64,000 nucleotides of DNA from an uncultured Erysipelotrichaceae bacterium (GTDB lineage: Bacteria > Bacillota_I > Bacilli_A > Erysipelotrichales > Erysipelotrichaceae), in NCBI GenBank assembly GCA_934725085.1, contig CAKVAL010000002.1, positions 1 to 64,000 on the forward strand. The letters are read 5' to 3'. The stretch's first letter is position 1. Each line of letters starts with the position of its first letter. The notes under the pieces were generated by a model, which was not told where the DNA came from, did not search any database, and saw only the letters and a program-made list of their open reading frames with translations. This document shows positions 36,428 through 44,680 of the stretch, piece after piece. The translations under genes and the position numbers were made by a program.

Positions 36428-36994
36428 ATGAAAAAAGGATTACTTATTGTATATAGTGGGCCAAGTGGCGTTGGCAAGAGTACAATCTTGCATGAAGTAT
36501 TAAAGGATGAATCATTGAATCTAGAATTTTCTGTTTCAATGACTACAAGACTTCCAAGAGAGGGTGAAGTTGATGGCAAGGATTATTTCTTTGTGTCTAA
36601 AGAGACTTTCGAGAAGGCAATCAAAGATGATAAGTTCTTGGAACATGCTAGATATGTTGAGAATTATTATGGAACACCAAGAGACTATGTTGAACAAGAG
36701 AGAAATAAGGGGAAGAATGTTATTTTAGAGATTGATGTTCAAGGTGGTCTTCAAGTAATTGAAAAGTGTAGTGATTGTATCAGTATTTTTATTATGCCAC
36801 CTAGTATTGATGAATTAAGAAATAGACTTAGTGGCAGGGGAACTGAGAAGGAAGAGGTTATCAACAAGCGAGTTGACCAAGCTCAAAGAGAAATCAATCA
36901 AGGCAGTGTTTATAAGTATCATGTCGTTAATAATGATGTTGAGGCTTCAATCAAAGAGGTTAGTGATATCTTGAAGAAGGAAATGGCTTTATAA
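36428..36994 (+). CDS. gmk: Guanylate kinase
   Basis: Phosphorylates GMP to GDP with ATP in nucleotide synthesis. Walker A is SGPSGVGKSTIL (residue about 10), the GMP-binding region has MTTRLPREGEVDGKDYFFV, and the LID region has RLSGRGTE. The ATG at 36428 (188 aa, starting MKKGLLIV) is preferred over the in-frame ATG at 36419, because that upstream codon overlaps the likely -10 box TACAAT (36415-36420). The chosen start lies 7 nt after the box. The stop overlaps the next gene start. Confidence 0.95.
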   Translation: MKKGLLIVYSGPSGVGKSTILHEVLKDESLNLEFSVSMTTRLPREGEVDGKDYFFVSKETFEKAIKDDKFLEHARYVENYYGTPRDYVEQERNKGKNVILEIDVQGGLQVIEKCSDCISIFIMPPSIDELRNRLSGRGTEKEEVINKRVDQAQREINQGSVYKYHVVNNDVEASIKEVSDILKKEMAL

Positions 36995-37332
36995 TGCAAA
37001 TTAGCAAGGAAACTGTTAATAAAGTATTGAAGTTTAGGGATGATAGGGATTGGAAACAATTTCATGATCCTAAGGACTTGGCTATTTCTATTTCTTTAGA
37101 GGCTAGTGAATTATTAGAAATATTTCAATGGTCTAGGGACGATGTCTATTGTCTTGATAAGATTGATAAGATTAAAGAAGAACTTGCAGATGTCGTGAAT
37201 TATTGTATCTTAATGGCTGATGCGTGTAACTTGGATCTTGATAAGATTATTACTGATAAGATTAAACTAAATGCGGCTAAGTATCCTGTTGATAAGGCTA
37301 AGGGGGCTAGTACTAAATATAATGAATTGTAA
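36994..37332 (+). CDS. MazG-like nucleotide pyrophosphohydrolase
   Basis: A 112-aa all-alpha NTP pyrophosphohydrolase of the MazG-like superfamily. The metal-binding signature EASELLEIFQW (an ExxE) is followed by EELADVVNYCILMAD (a second ExxxD). Such proteins hydrolyse non-canonical (d)NTPs to monophosphates. It shares one base with the gmk stop, so both are cotranscribed, which fits nucleotide-pool care. Confidence 0.87.
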   Translation: MQISKETVNKVLKFRDDRDWKQFHDPKDLAISISLEASELLEIFQWSRDDVYCLDKIDKIKEELADVVNYCILMADACNLDLDKIITDKIKLNAAKYPVDKAKGASTKYNEL

Positions 37333-37357
37333 ATGTTGGGGAACCAACATTTTCTTT
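37331..37357 (+). terminator. Terminator of gmk operon
   Basis: The stem AAATGTTGG/CCAACATTT with a GGAA loop and T-rich tail follows the MazG-like gene stop. Confidence 0.83.
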
Positions 37358-37364
37358 TGGGTAT

Positions 37365-37397
37365 AAAAAAACAAGAACCATAAGATTCTTGTTTTTA
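37365..37397 (-). terminator. Terminator of rpsD
   Basis: The inverted repeat AAAAACAAGAA/TTCTTGTTTTT just downstream of the rpsD stop reads as an intrinsic terminator on the minus strand. Confidence 0.8.
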
Positions 37398-37406
37398 AAA
37401 TACTTA

Positions 37407-38012
37407 TTACTTTGAGTAGTATTCGACAACTAGTAATTCTTTTACTTCTTGGTTTAATTCTTTTCTTTCAGGAAGTCTTACGAATTTACCTTTTCTATTG
37501 TCTTTATCAACTTCAACGAAGTCCTTGTATGCAACTGTAGCTTCTAGTGCATCAGCAATGCTTGCCATGTTTCTTGAAGATTCTTTAACTTCAATTGTTG
37601 CACCTGGAAGAATTCTTGCACTTGGGATATCAACCTTCTTACCATTTACAAGGATATGTCCATGGTTAACAAGTTGTCTAGCACCACGTCTTGTTCTTGC
37701 AAAACCCATACGGTATACAAGGTTATCAAGTCTTGATTCTAGTAATACAAGTAGGTTAGTACCTGTAACGCCTTCCATTTTTTCTGCTCTTAAATAAGTG
37801 TTGTAGAATTGCTTTTCATTTAAGCCATAAAGATTTCTAATCTTTTGCTTTTCAGCTTGTTGTAAACCGAAGTTTGAAAGCTTAATTCTCTTGTTTGCAC
37901 TACCGTGCTGACCTGGAATATAAGGTCTCTTGCTTAATTCTTTACCTGTTTCTAGGATAGAGAAGTTAAGACGACGAGATATACGCCATACTGGTCCTGT
38001 GTTTCTTGCCAT
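37407..38012 (-). CDS. rpsD: 30S ribosomal protein S4
   Basis: A 201-aa primary 16S rRNA-binding protein that nucleates 30S assembly. It starts MARNTGPVWRISRRLNFS, as in Gram-positive S4, and has the S4 RNA-binding domain (LESRLDNLVYRMGFARTR, ARQLVNHGHILVNGKK) near residues 95-135. The N-terminal zinc Cys ligands of some S4 proteins are absent. It has a strong Shine-Dalgarno (GGGAGG). It is monocistronic with a long leader, as in Bacillus where S4 controls its own gene. Confidence 0.97.
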   Translation of the reverse strand: MARNTGPVWRISRRLNFSILETGKELSKRPYIPGQHGSANKRIKLSNFGLQQAEKQKIRNLYGLNEKQFYNTYLRAEKMEGVTGTNLLVLLESRLDNLVYRMGFARTRRGARQLVNHGHILVNGKKVDIPSARILPGATIEVKESSRNMASIADALEATVAYKDFVEVDKDNRKGKFVRLPERKELNQEVKELLVVEYYSK

Positions 38013-38165
38013 AATTTTTTCCTCCCATTGACAATTCAGTTAGAGGTGTAAATCATTCTAAGGATGTGTTAGTATGCAATGTTCACCCATTACGCTAGGC
38101 TACTTATATTCCCAAATGGGCTACTAACGCGCTTCTTTAGAACTTTACATGCGTCCTAAACTGCC
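38013..38165 (-). promoter_or_regulatory. Structured 5' leader of rpsD, probable S4 autoregulatory site
   Basis: About 150 nt of leader RNA separate the rpsD promoter from its start. It holds several inverted segments (such as the TAGCCCATTTGGG region). Bacillus S4 represses its own mRNA by binding a leader of this kind; here the role is inferred from position and length, not from a matched motif. Confidence 0.6.
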
Positions 38166-38170
38166 TATTT

Positions 38171-38199
38171 ATCTTATCAAATAAGGTTTATCAAGTCAA
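38171..38199 (-). promoter_or_regulatory. Promoter of rpsD
   Basis: On the minus strand, TTGACT (38199-38194) and TAAGAT (38176-38171) are separated by 17 nt. This is the best sigma-A promoter in the window. Confidence 0.85.
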
Positions 38200-38254
38200 T
38201 TGAAAAATATCGTATGTGATAGTAAAATTATACTGTTTAATCAAGAGGAAAATT

Positions 38255-39958
38255 ATGAGCGAAAACGTTAAGTATGGTATCATTGCCGGTTTGTTGTTGC
38301 TGGCTGTAATAATTGTTTTGGTTATTGTGAATAACACAAAAAAGACCAATATTAAGAAGTCTATTGATGATTTAAATGTCCGTTTTAATAGTGTTAAAAC
38401 AATTCCTTTAGCTTTTAAATTATCTAAGGCTCAGGCAATGGCTAAGCGAAACGATGAAACTGCTACTGAAGTTAAAGAATATTATGAAAAGTATGAAGAG
38501 GCTCAAAGACATATCGATTCTATTGCGGATATGTTAGAGAATATCGAAGATTCTTTCGCTTGTAGAAACTATAAGTCTTGTAAGGAAGCTCTACAAATTA
38601 TTTCTGAGAATATTGATGATAGTGAAAAAGAAGTTAGAGATATTGATAAGTTTTTGGAAAAGTTTTCTAAGAAAGAGAATGATCAACGTGAAAGCTCTGC
38701 TAGATTAAAGGAAGATTTTAGAGAATTAAAACTATATATTAATAAGAATAAGGTAGCTTTATCGATTGCCAATGAGGGAATCGATAAGAAGATTCAACAT
38801 ATTGAGGATCTTTTCTCAAAGAGCGAAGAGTTCATGTATGTTTCTGACTATATTAGTTCTAAAGAATGTTTAGATCAAATTAGTGAAGATATCGCTTCTA
38901 TTAGAATTTGCCTTGACTCAATTCCTACTTTGATTACCGATTCTAAGGGTGTCTTGCCTACGATGGTTGATGAGGTTAATAGACAATATGCCTTATTAAG
39001 ACAACGGGGTGCTTATACCATTCATTTAGATATTGAAAAGAAATTGGAGAATATCAAGAAGGGCATTAGTGAGAATATTAAGGTTTTATCTGATGGTGAA
39101 ATCGGTGGCGTTAAAGAAAATAATGAAACATTAAGGGCTGAGCTTAATGAAATCTTAGAGAATATTAAGGCTGAGGGTGAGGCATATAATGGTGTTAAGA
39201 CTGTTTCTGATGATATAGCGAATAAATTGAATGAGCTTAAGTCTTTACATAATTATGTAAGTGTTGCTTATAAGAAGGATTCTAAGCGTTTTGGCATTGA
39301 AGATTTGACTGCTTATTTAAAGGAAAAGGAAAAGTCTATTGATAAGTATCAGGCTGATATTATTGAATTAAATCAAGATATCGTTACTAATGATAGTCCA
39401 AGTACTCTTCTTTTGGATAGAGGTAATAAGATTCTAGAGGCTATTAGTGAAGATGCTAAGTCATTAATGGAATATAAGGCTATTTTTGATAAGAATACAA
39501 CCGTTGAATTAAGGGCAAAGACACAACTTATGAAGTTGCAGGTTGTTTTAAATGAGGTTGAAGTTAAGGTTCTTGAATATCATTTGCCTACAATTGCTGA
39601 CTCTTATAATGATGATTTGGCAAGTGGCAGGGTTAAGATTGCGAAGATTAAGGAACAATTGGCTATGGTTCCAATTGATATTGATGAGTTAAATACCACT
39701 TTAGATGATGCGATTGATTTTATTTATAAGTTCTACAACAATGTGAATAATATTGTTGGGATGGCGATTATGGTTGAGAATGCGATTGTCTTTGGTAATA
39801 AGTATCGTTCTACTTATCCAGAGGTTGAGCGTGATCTTTCTAAGGCGGAATTTTCTTATTTGAATGGTGAATATACTAAGGCCTTAACTATGGCTATTTC
39901 TTGTATGGAAAGGTTGTTCCCTAATTCTAGCGATAATGATTATTTGGAGAATATTTAG
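38255..39958 (+). CDS. ezrA: Septation ring formation regulator EzrA
   Basis: A 567-aa membrane protein with one N-terminal helix (residues about 6-24, out-in) and a long cytosolic rod of spectrin-like coiled coils. It matches EzrA in length, topology and repeated amphipathic helices. EzrA binds FtsZ, limits rings to midcell and links division to wall synthesis. The ATG at 38255 with Shine-Dalgarno AAGAGG is used instead of an upstream in-frame ATG. Its stop codon shares one base with the next GTG start, and in Bacillus ezrA also lies next to the NifS-like and thiI genes. Confidence 0.9.
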   Translation: MSENVKYGIIAGLLLLAVIIVLVIVNNTKKTNIKKSIDDLNVRFNSVKTIPLAFKLSKAQAMAKRNDETATEVKEYYEKYEEAQRHIDSIADMLENIEDSFACRNYKSCKEALQIISENIDDSEKEVRDIDKFLEKFSKKENDQRESSARLKEDFRELKLYINKNKVALSIANEGIDKKIQHIEDLFSKSEEFMYVSDYISSKECLDQISEDIASIRICLDSIPTLITDSKGVLPTMVDEVNRQYALLRQRGAYTIHLDIEKKLENIKKGISENIKVLSDGEIGGVKENNETLRAELNEILENIKAEGEAYNGVKTVSDDIANKLNELKSLHNYVSVAYKKDSKRFGIEDLTAYLKEKEKSIDKYQADIIELNQDIVTNDSPSTLLLDRGNKILEAISEDAKSLMEYKAIFDKNTTVELRAKTQLMKLQVVLNEVEVKVLEYHLPTIADSYNDDLASGRVKIAKIKEQLAMVPIDIDELNTTLDDAIDFIYKFYNNVNNIVGMAIMVENAIVFGNKYRSTYPEVERDLSKAEFSYLNGEYTKALTMAISCMERLFPNSSDNDYLENI

Positions 39959-41076
39959 TGAAGAAGATTTATTTTGATAATGTGTCTACTACTTCTTTAA
40001 ATCCTGAGGTATTAAAGACATACAAGACTTTATTAGACGATTATTATTGTAATAGCGATGCTTTGTATGACGATGGCGTCGCTATTTATAATATGCAAGA
40101 AAAGGCTAGAAAGCTTATTGCGGATAGTTTTAATGTTACTAAGGATGAAGTTATTTTTACAAGCGGTGCCTCTGAAGCTAATAGTTTGGCTATCAAGGGC
40201 TTATGTTTTAATAATACAAGGAAGCATTTGATTACTAGCATCTATGAACATTCAAGCGTTTATAATTCTTTTAAGCAATTAGAAGAACACTTTGGTTATG
40301 AGGTTACATACTTATATCCAGATGAAAAGGGTATGATTAGGCCTGATGATGTTAAGGCTGCTTTAAGACCTGACACTTTGTTAGTGAGTATTATGCTTGT
40401 GAATAATGAGATTGGTGCTGTTAATGATATCAACGCCATTAAAGAGATTGTTAAGAAGAATAGTGGTACTTATTTCCATTGTGATATCACACAAGGTTTA
40501 GCTAAGGTTGATATCGATATGAGGGATATTGATATGGCATCTTTTTCTGCTCATAAGATTCATGGTTTAAAGGGTTCTGGTGCTTTAATTAAGAAGAAGT
40601 ATGTAGAATTACTTCCTATAATATCTGGTGGTCAACAAGAATTTGGTATTAGGGGTGGTACAAGTAATGCACCAACTAATATCGTCTTGGCAAAGACTTT
40701 AAGACTAGCTCTTGAGGGTATGAATGCTTATAATAAACATGTTTTAGAATTAAATAAGTATTTCATGGAGAGAATTAAGGAAGTCGATGGAGTGGTGGTA
40801 AATTCTTTTGATTCATGTTTACCAAGTTTAATTAATATTTCAACTCCTATTAAAAGTGAAGTAGAATTAAATGCGTTGAACGCAAGAGATATTATGGTTT
40901 CTTCTAAGTCTACTTGTGGTTCTCGTAAGAATGAGGGTAATCGTACACTTAAGGCTTTGGGTGTTGATGAGGATTATGCGTTAAGAATTTCTTTTGGTGA
41001 GTCTAATACCAAGGAAGAGATTGATTGTTTTATAGATTGTTTAAAGGAGGATATTAAGCGTTATGACTACATTTAA
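39958..41076 (+). CDS. Cysteine desulfurase (NifS/IscS-like) for tRNA thiolation
   Basis: A 372-aa PLP enzyme that takes sulfur from cysteine and passes it on as persulfide. PLP Lys lies in SFSAHKIHGLKG (about residue 201). The active Cys is in SSKSTCGSRKNEG (about residue 321). The N-terminal IYFDNVSTTSLNP and TSGASEANSLAIKG are family marks. Adjacent to thiI, it fits the NifZ partner that feeds ThiI for 4-thiouridine in tRNA. Start GTG. Confidence 0.92.
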   Translation: MKKIYFDNVSTTSLNPEVLKTYKTLLDDYYCNSDALYDDGVAIYNMQEKARKLIADSFNVTKDEVIFTSGASEANSLAIKGLCFNNTRKHLITSIYEHSSVYNSFKQLEEHFGYEVTYLYPDEKGMIRPDDVKAALRPDTLLVSIMLVNNEIGAVNDINAIKEIVKKNSGTYFHCDITQGLAKVDIDMRDIDMASFSAHKIHGLKGSGALIKKKYVELLPIISGGQQEFGIRGGTSNAPTNIVLAKTLRLALEGMNAYNKHVLELNKYFMERIKEVDGVVVNSFDSCLPSLINISTPIKSEVELNALNARDIMVSSKSTCGSRKNEGNRTLKALGVDEDYALRISFGESNTKEEIDCFIDCLKEDIKRYDYI

Positions 41077-42259
41077 TTATGATCATATAGTTGTTAGATA
41101 TGGTGAATTATCTACTAAGGGTAAGAATAGAAAAGATTTTACTAAGGCTTTAACTAATAATATTAAGAAAAGGCTAAGGGCTTATCCTGGGTTAACTTAT
41201 CGTACTTTACATGATGGTTTATATATTGAACTAAATGGTGAAAACTATGAGTTGATTAAGGAAGATCTTAAGCAAGTATTTGGTTATGCTTATTTTTCAG
41301 GTGCTATTTTAGTAGATCGTGATATTGAAGAGATTAAAAAGACTGCCTTAGAGCTTACAAAGAAGAAGGATTATAAGACTTTTAAGATGGTCTCAAAAAG
41401 AAGTGATAAGTCTTTCCCACTTAGAAGTGATGAGATTAATAGACAGGTTGCTGGGCATGTTTTAAGAAATAGTGATTTGAAGGTTGATGTTCATAATCCT
41501 GATTTAAAGATTTATGTCGTTATTAATCAAGAAAATGCCGTAATCATGGATGAGAAGATTAAGGGTATTGGTGGTTATCCAACAGGTGTCAATGGTAGAG
41601 CTATGCTTATGATGTCTGGTGGTATTGATTCTCCTGTTGCTGGTTATTTGACAATGAAAAGGGGTTTAAAGATTGAGTGTATTCACTTTGCTTCTGAACC
41701 ATATACAAGTGCACAAGCAAAGGAAAAGGTTTTTGACTTAGCTAGACAATTGAGTGTTTATCAAGGCGATATCATCATTCATGTTATTCCTTTTACTGAG
41801 TTACAATTGGCTATCTATAAGCATGCTAATGAGTCTTATGCGATAACAATCATGCGTAGAATGATGTATCGTATTGCGGATAGAATCTGTAAGGCACGTA
41901 AGATTAATCTAATCACAAATGGTGAGAGTGTTGGTCAGGTTGCTTCTCAGACTCCTGAGAGTATTTCAGTTATCGCGAAGGTTTGTGATACACTAATTCT
42001 TCGTCCTATGTGTATGATGGATAAGATTGAGAGTATTGAGATGGCTAAGAAGATTGGCACTTATGAGACTTCAATTCTTCCTTATGAGGATTGTTGTACA
42101 ATTTTTGATCCTAAGAATCCGGTTACTAAGCCAAAAGAGAAGGAATGCTTATTCTATGAATCAAAATTTGATTATGAGTCTTTAATTGAAGAGGCAATCA
42201 AGAATGAGGAAATAGTTAAGGTTTCTTATTTAGATAAAAAAGATGATGAGATATTTTAA
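41063..42259 (+). CDS. thiI: tRNA 4-thiouridine synthetase
   Basis: A 398-aa enzyme that adenylates and thiolates uridine 8 of tRNA. It has an N-terminal ferredoxin-like and THUMP domain (residues about 1-165, starting with VVRYGELSTKGKNR) and a PP-loop ATPase with MSGGIDSPVAGYL (about residue 183). It lacks the C-terminal rhodanese domain of E. coli ThiI, as Bacillus ThiI does, so sulfur comes directly from the upstream desulfurase. It overlaps that gene by 14 nt. Confidence 0.95.
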   Translation: MTTFNYDHIVVRYGELSTKGKNRKDFTKALTNNIKKRLRAYPGLTYRTLHDGLYIELNGENYELIKEDLKQVFGYAYFSGAILVDRDIEEIKKTALELTKKKDYKTFKMVSKRSDKSFPLRSDEINRQVAGHVLRNSDLKVDVHNPDLKIYVVINQENAVIMDEKIKGIGGYPTGVNGRAMLMMSGGIDSPVAGYLTMKRGLKIECIHFASEPYTSAQAKEKVFDLARQLSVYQGDIIIHVIPFTELQLAIYKHANESYAITIMRRMMYRIADRICKARKINLITNGESVGQVASQTPESISVIAKVCDTLILRPMCMMDKIESIEMAKKIGTYETSILPYEDCCTIFDPKNPVTKPKEKECLFYESKFDYESLIEEAIKNEEIVKVSYLDKKDDEIF

Positions 42260-42272
42260 GGAGTGTTTTTAG

Positions 42273-43511
42273 ATGAATTTATTTTCAGTTAGAAGAGAAA
42301 GATTGGTTAAGGATATTACTGGCAATTCTGCTTTAGTTTTATTTTCAGGCAATCCTATTATGAAGTCAGAGGATGAGGCTTATCCTTTTGATGTTAATCG
42401 TAATTTCTATTATTTAACAGGTTTAGAAAAGGAAACTATGGCCTTGGTTGTGACAATGATTGATGGTCGTATTAATGAAGAATTATTTATTTTGCCTTAT
42501 GATGAGCTAATGGCTAAGTGGGTAGGCGGTAGAATGCTCAAGGGTGAAGCAAGTGATGTGAGTGGTGTTGCTAATGTTTCTGATTATAGTGAATTAGAAG
42601 GCTATTTAGCTAATGTCTTAAATCGTCAACGTCATAATAGTGATTTTAAGGTTTATTTTGATTTGTGGCATTATGATGCAAATCAAGAAGAAACTGTTGC
42701 GATTAAGTTTGCCAATAAGTTAAGAAGCAATCATCCTTCTTTGGTTATTAAGGATATTTATCCATTACTCGCAAAGTCTCGTATGGTTAAGGATGATTAT
42801 GAATTGACTTGTATTAGACAGGCTATCAATATTACAAATGCTGGTGTTAAACAAATGATGACTTCAATTAGACCTGGTATGAATGAGATGACTATGGAAG
42901 GTTTGTTTAACTTAGTGTTGGCTCAAAATGTTTGTAATAAGAATTCATTTAAGTCAATTTGTGCTAGCGGTAAGCGTGCTACTGTTCTTCATTACAGTGA
43001 TAATAATCAAGTGATGGAGGATGGTGAATTGTTCTTGTGTGACTTGGGTGCGACTTTTAAGAATTATTGTGCTGATATTTCTAGAACTTTCCCAGTTAAT
43101 GGCAAGTTTAGTGATCGCCAAAAGGAAATCTATGAACTAGTATTGAATGCTCAAAAGATTGTGGTAGAGAATGCTAAGCCAGGAATTACTTTAAGGGATT
43201 TAAATAAACTAGTTGTTGATTACTATACAAGAGAGCTTCCTAAGCATGGTTTGACTAAGGATGTAAGTGAATATTATTTCCATGGTGTTTCACATCATTT
43301 AGGTTTGGATACTCATGATGTTAATATTGGTAATGCACCTTTGGTGGCAGGTAATGTTATTACTAATGAACCTGGCCTTTATATTGAAGATGAAAACATT
43401 GGTATTAGAATTGAAGATGATTTATTAATCACAGGAACAGGAGCTACAATTTTGTCTAGTGATGTTCCAAAAGAAATAGCTGATATCGAGAGGATAGCAG
43501 CTAGATCTTAG
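42273..43511 (+). CDS. Xaa-Pro aminopeptidase (M24B, PepP-like)
   Basis: A 412-aa cytosolic peptidase that removes N-terminal residues before proline. An N-terminal AMP_N-type domain (about 1-130, with NFYYLTGLEKET) precedes the pita-bread domain. Metal ligands are visible: Asp in CDLGATFKNYCADISR, His in YFHGVSHHLGLDTHD, Glu in ITNEPGLYIE and Glu in GIRIEDDLLIT. Shine-Dalgarno AAGGAG precedes the ATG. The 3' end overlaps the convergent phosphoesterase gene by 11 nt. Confidence 0.93.
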   Translation: MNLFSVRRERLVKDITGNSALVLFSGNPIMKSEDEAYPFDVNRNFYYLTGLEKETMALVVTMIDGRINEELFILPYDELMAKWVGGRMLKGEASDVSGVANVSDYSELEGYLANVLNRQRHNSDFKVYFDLWHYDANQEETVAIKFANKLRSNHPSLVIKDIYPLLAKSRMVKDDYELTCIRQAINITNAGVKQMMTSIRPGMNEMTMEGLFNLVLAQNVCNKNSFKSICASGKRATVLHYSDNNQVMEDGELFLCDLGATFKNYCADISRTFPVNGKFSDRQKEIYELVLNAQKIVVENAKPGITLRDLNKLVVDYYTRELPKHGLTKDVSEYYFHGVSHHLGLDTHDVNIGNAPLVAGNVITNEPGLYIEDENIGIRIEDDLLITGTGATILSSDVPKEIADIERIAARS

Positions 43512-44322
43512 TTAACTTATAGATTACGATTTCAGCATCCGCGAACATACGGATGCTGTTTTCTATCATGCCAATACCGCTTGTAATATCAAGCCTTGTA
43601 TCGTTTACTGTATATTTCTTATGATAATAGTTTTCAGCACCCTTTGGACGATAGAATAAATTGAATAATGGAATATATACTTGGCCATTTAATGAATGTC
43701 CTGCCAACATATAATCAGTTTTTGTGAAGTCTACTTTATCTAGATTGTCTGGATAATGACTTATCGCAAAAGTGAAATTACTAGGGTTAACACCATCATA
43801 TGCACTTGTAACATCAGCGTTAGTATTTAAACCAACTAAATTGATATAAGAGCCATTTACATAAATCTTTTCGTTTTGATTGTCTAAGATTCTGAAGTCA
43901 GTGTCTGTTAGAATACTTTTTACTTGTTCGATATATTCATTGTCCTTATCACCAAGTATTGCATATTTGCCATATTTGGCTTCAAGTGTTCTTAAGAAGT
44001 CACTTAATTTAGATTGATCGTTACCATTTAGGGCACTGTCAAATAAGTCACCTCCAAAGATTATGATGTCAGGATCAAACTTGTTGATTTTTTCTTCAAT
44101 AGTTTCTAGGTGCTTTTCGTTGATAAAAGTGCCATAGTGAATATCAGAGAAATAAGTGATTATTAAACCGTTAGTATTATCGTCAATCTTAGAAGATTTG
44201 ATGGTTTCTTTTCTAACGGTAAAGTCATAAGGGTTTACATAGGTGATGTTGTAGATAGTTAATCCTACTAAGATTAATATAGATAATATGATTAAAGTAA
44301 TTCTTTTTGTCTTTTTGTTCAT
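43501..44322 (-). CDS. Membrane-anchored calcineurin-like metallophosphoesterase
   Basis: A 273-aa phosphoesterase with one N-terminal membrane helix (about 6-25) and an outward catalytic domain. Motifs are YFSDIHYGTFI (usual DxH), IIIFGGDLFDS (GGD), and FAISHYPD and AGHSLNGQVYIP. The usual GNHE motif reads LGDKDNEY, a visible change (Asn-His replaced by Asp-Lys). This resembles YkuE/YpbG-type proteins. The substrate is unknown. TATAAT, extended by TG, lies 6 nt before the start codon (leaderless). Confidence 0.87.
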   Translation of the reverse strand: MNKKTKRITLIILSILILVGLTIYNITYVNPYDFTVRKETIKSSKIDDNTNGLIITYFSDIHYGTFINEKHLETIEEKINKFDPDIIIFGGDLFDSALNGNDQSKLSDFLRTLEAKYGKYAILGDKDNEYIEQVKSILTDTDFRILDNQNEKIYVNGSYINLVGLNTNADVTSAYDGVNPSNFTFAISHYPDNLDKVDFTKTDYMLAGHSLNGQVYIPLFNLFYRPKGAENYYHKKYTVNDTRLDITSGIGMIENSIRMFADAEIVIYKLTKI

Positions 44323-44387
44323 AAAAGAATTATAACAATTTACATTTCACATAATTTAACAAGTTTTAAACAAATTAATTAGATAGT

Positions 44388-44488
44388 CTTTGTTTAGTAT
44401 ATAAGTGTAGGAAGTAAAAGACCTACAATTCATAATTATCCCCTAATTTTTAAAAGAAAAGATGAAGTCCTTAATTGGACTTTTTCTT
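44388..44488 (+). ncRNA. Small-RNA candidate, copy 1 (upstream of the PTS operon)
   Basis: An intergenic element homologous to 53074-53210. In order it has GATAGTCTTTGTTTAGTATATA (promoter-like, conserved), a hairpin TGTAGG/CCTACA (44406-44427), an unpaired TCCCCTAA (44439-44446), an A-rich stretch, and an intrinsic terminator AAGTCC/GGACTT plus T tract (44465-44488). No open frame lies within. Hairpin 1 keeps pairing although its sequence differs from copy 2. The 44323-44680 gap otherwise holds only the regulator's promoter and leader. Confidence 0.68.
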
Positions 44489-44583
44489 ATTTAAATATAT
44501 ATAAAACTTATTTCTAGAAATGTAAATAATAGGTCGACAGATAATTTATAAATAATTACAAAGCTCAAGAATGACATTTATTT

Positions 44584-44589
44584 TATAAT
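44584..44589 (+). promoter_or_regulatory. -10 box of the PTS operon regulator
   Basis: A TATAAT lies 92 nt before the ATG of the LevR-like gene. No good -35 box is seen 16-18 nt upstream, which suggests activator dependence. Confidence 0.45.
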
Positions 44590-44680
44590 TGTGTCGAATA
44601 TTTTAAATAAAACAGCAAAAGTGACGAATTTATTTGGAAAAAAATTGTTTTATTTGAAATGTTTTTATACTAAAGGAGCA

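Noticed and set aside
44591..44680. N-terminal extension of the LevR-like regulator from a GTG at 44591
   Set aside because: A strong Shine-Dalgarno (AAAGGAG) precedes the ATG at 44681, and the GTG sits one base after a TATAAT box, before the expected transcript start.
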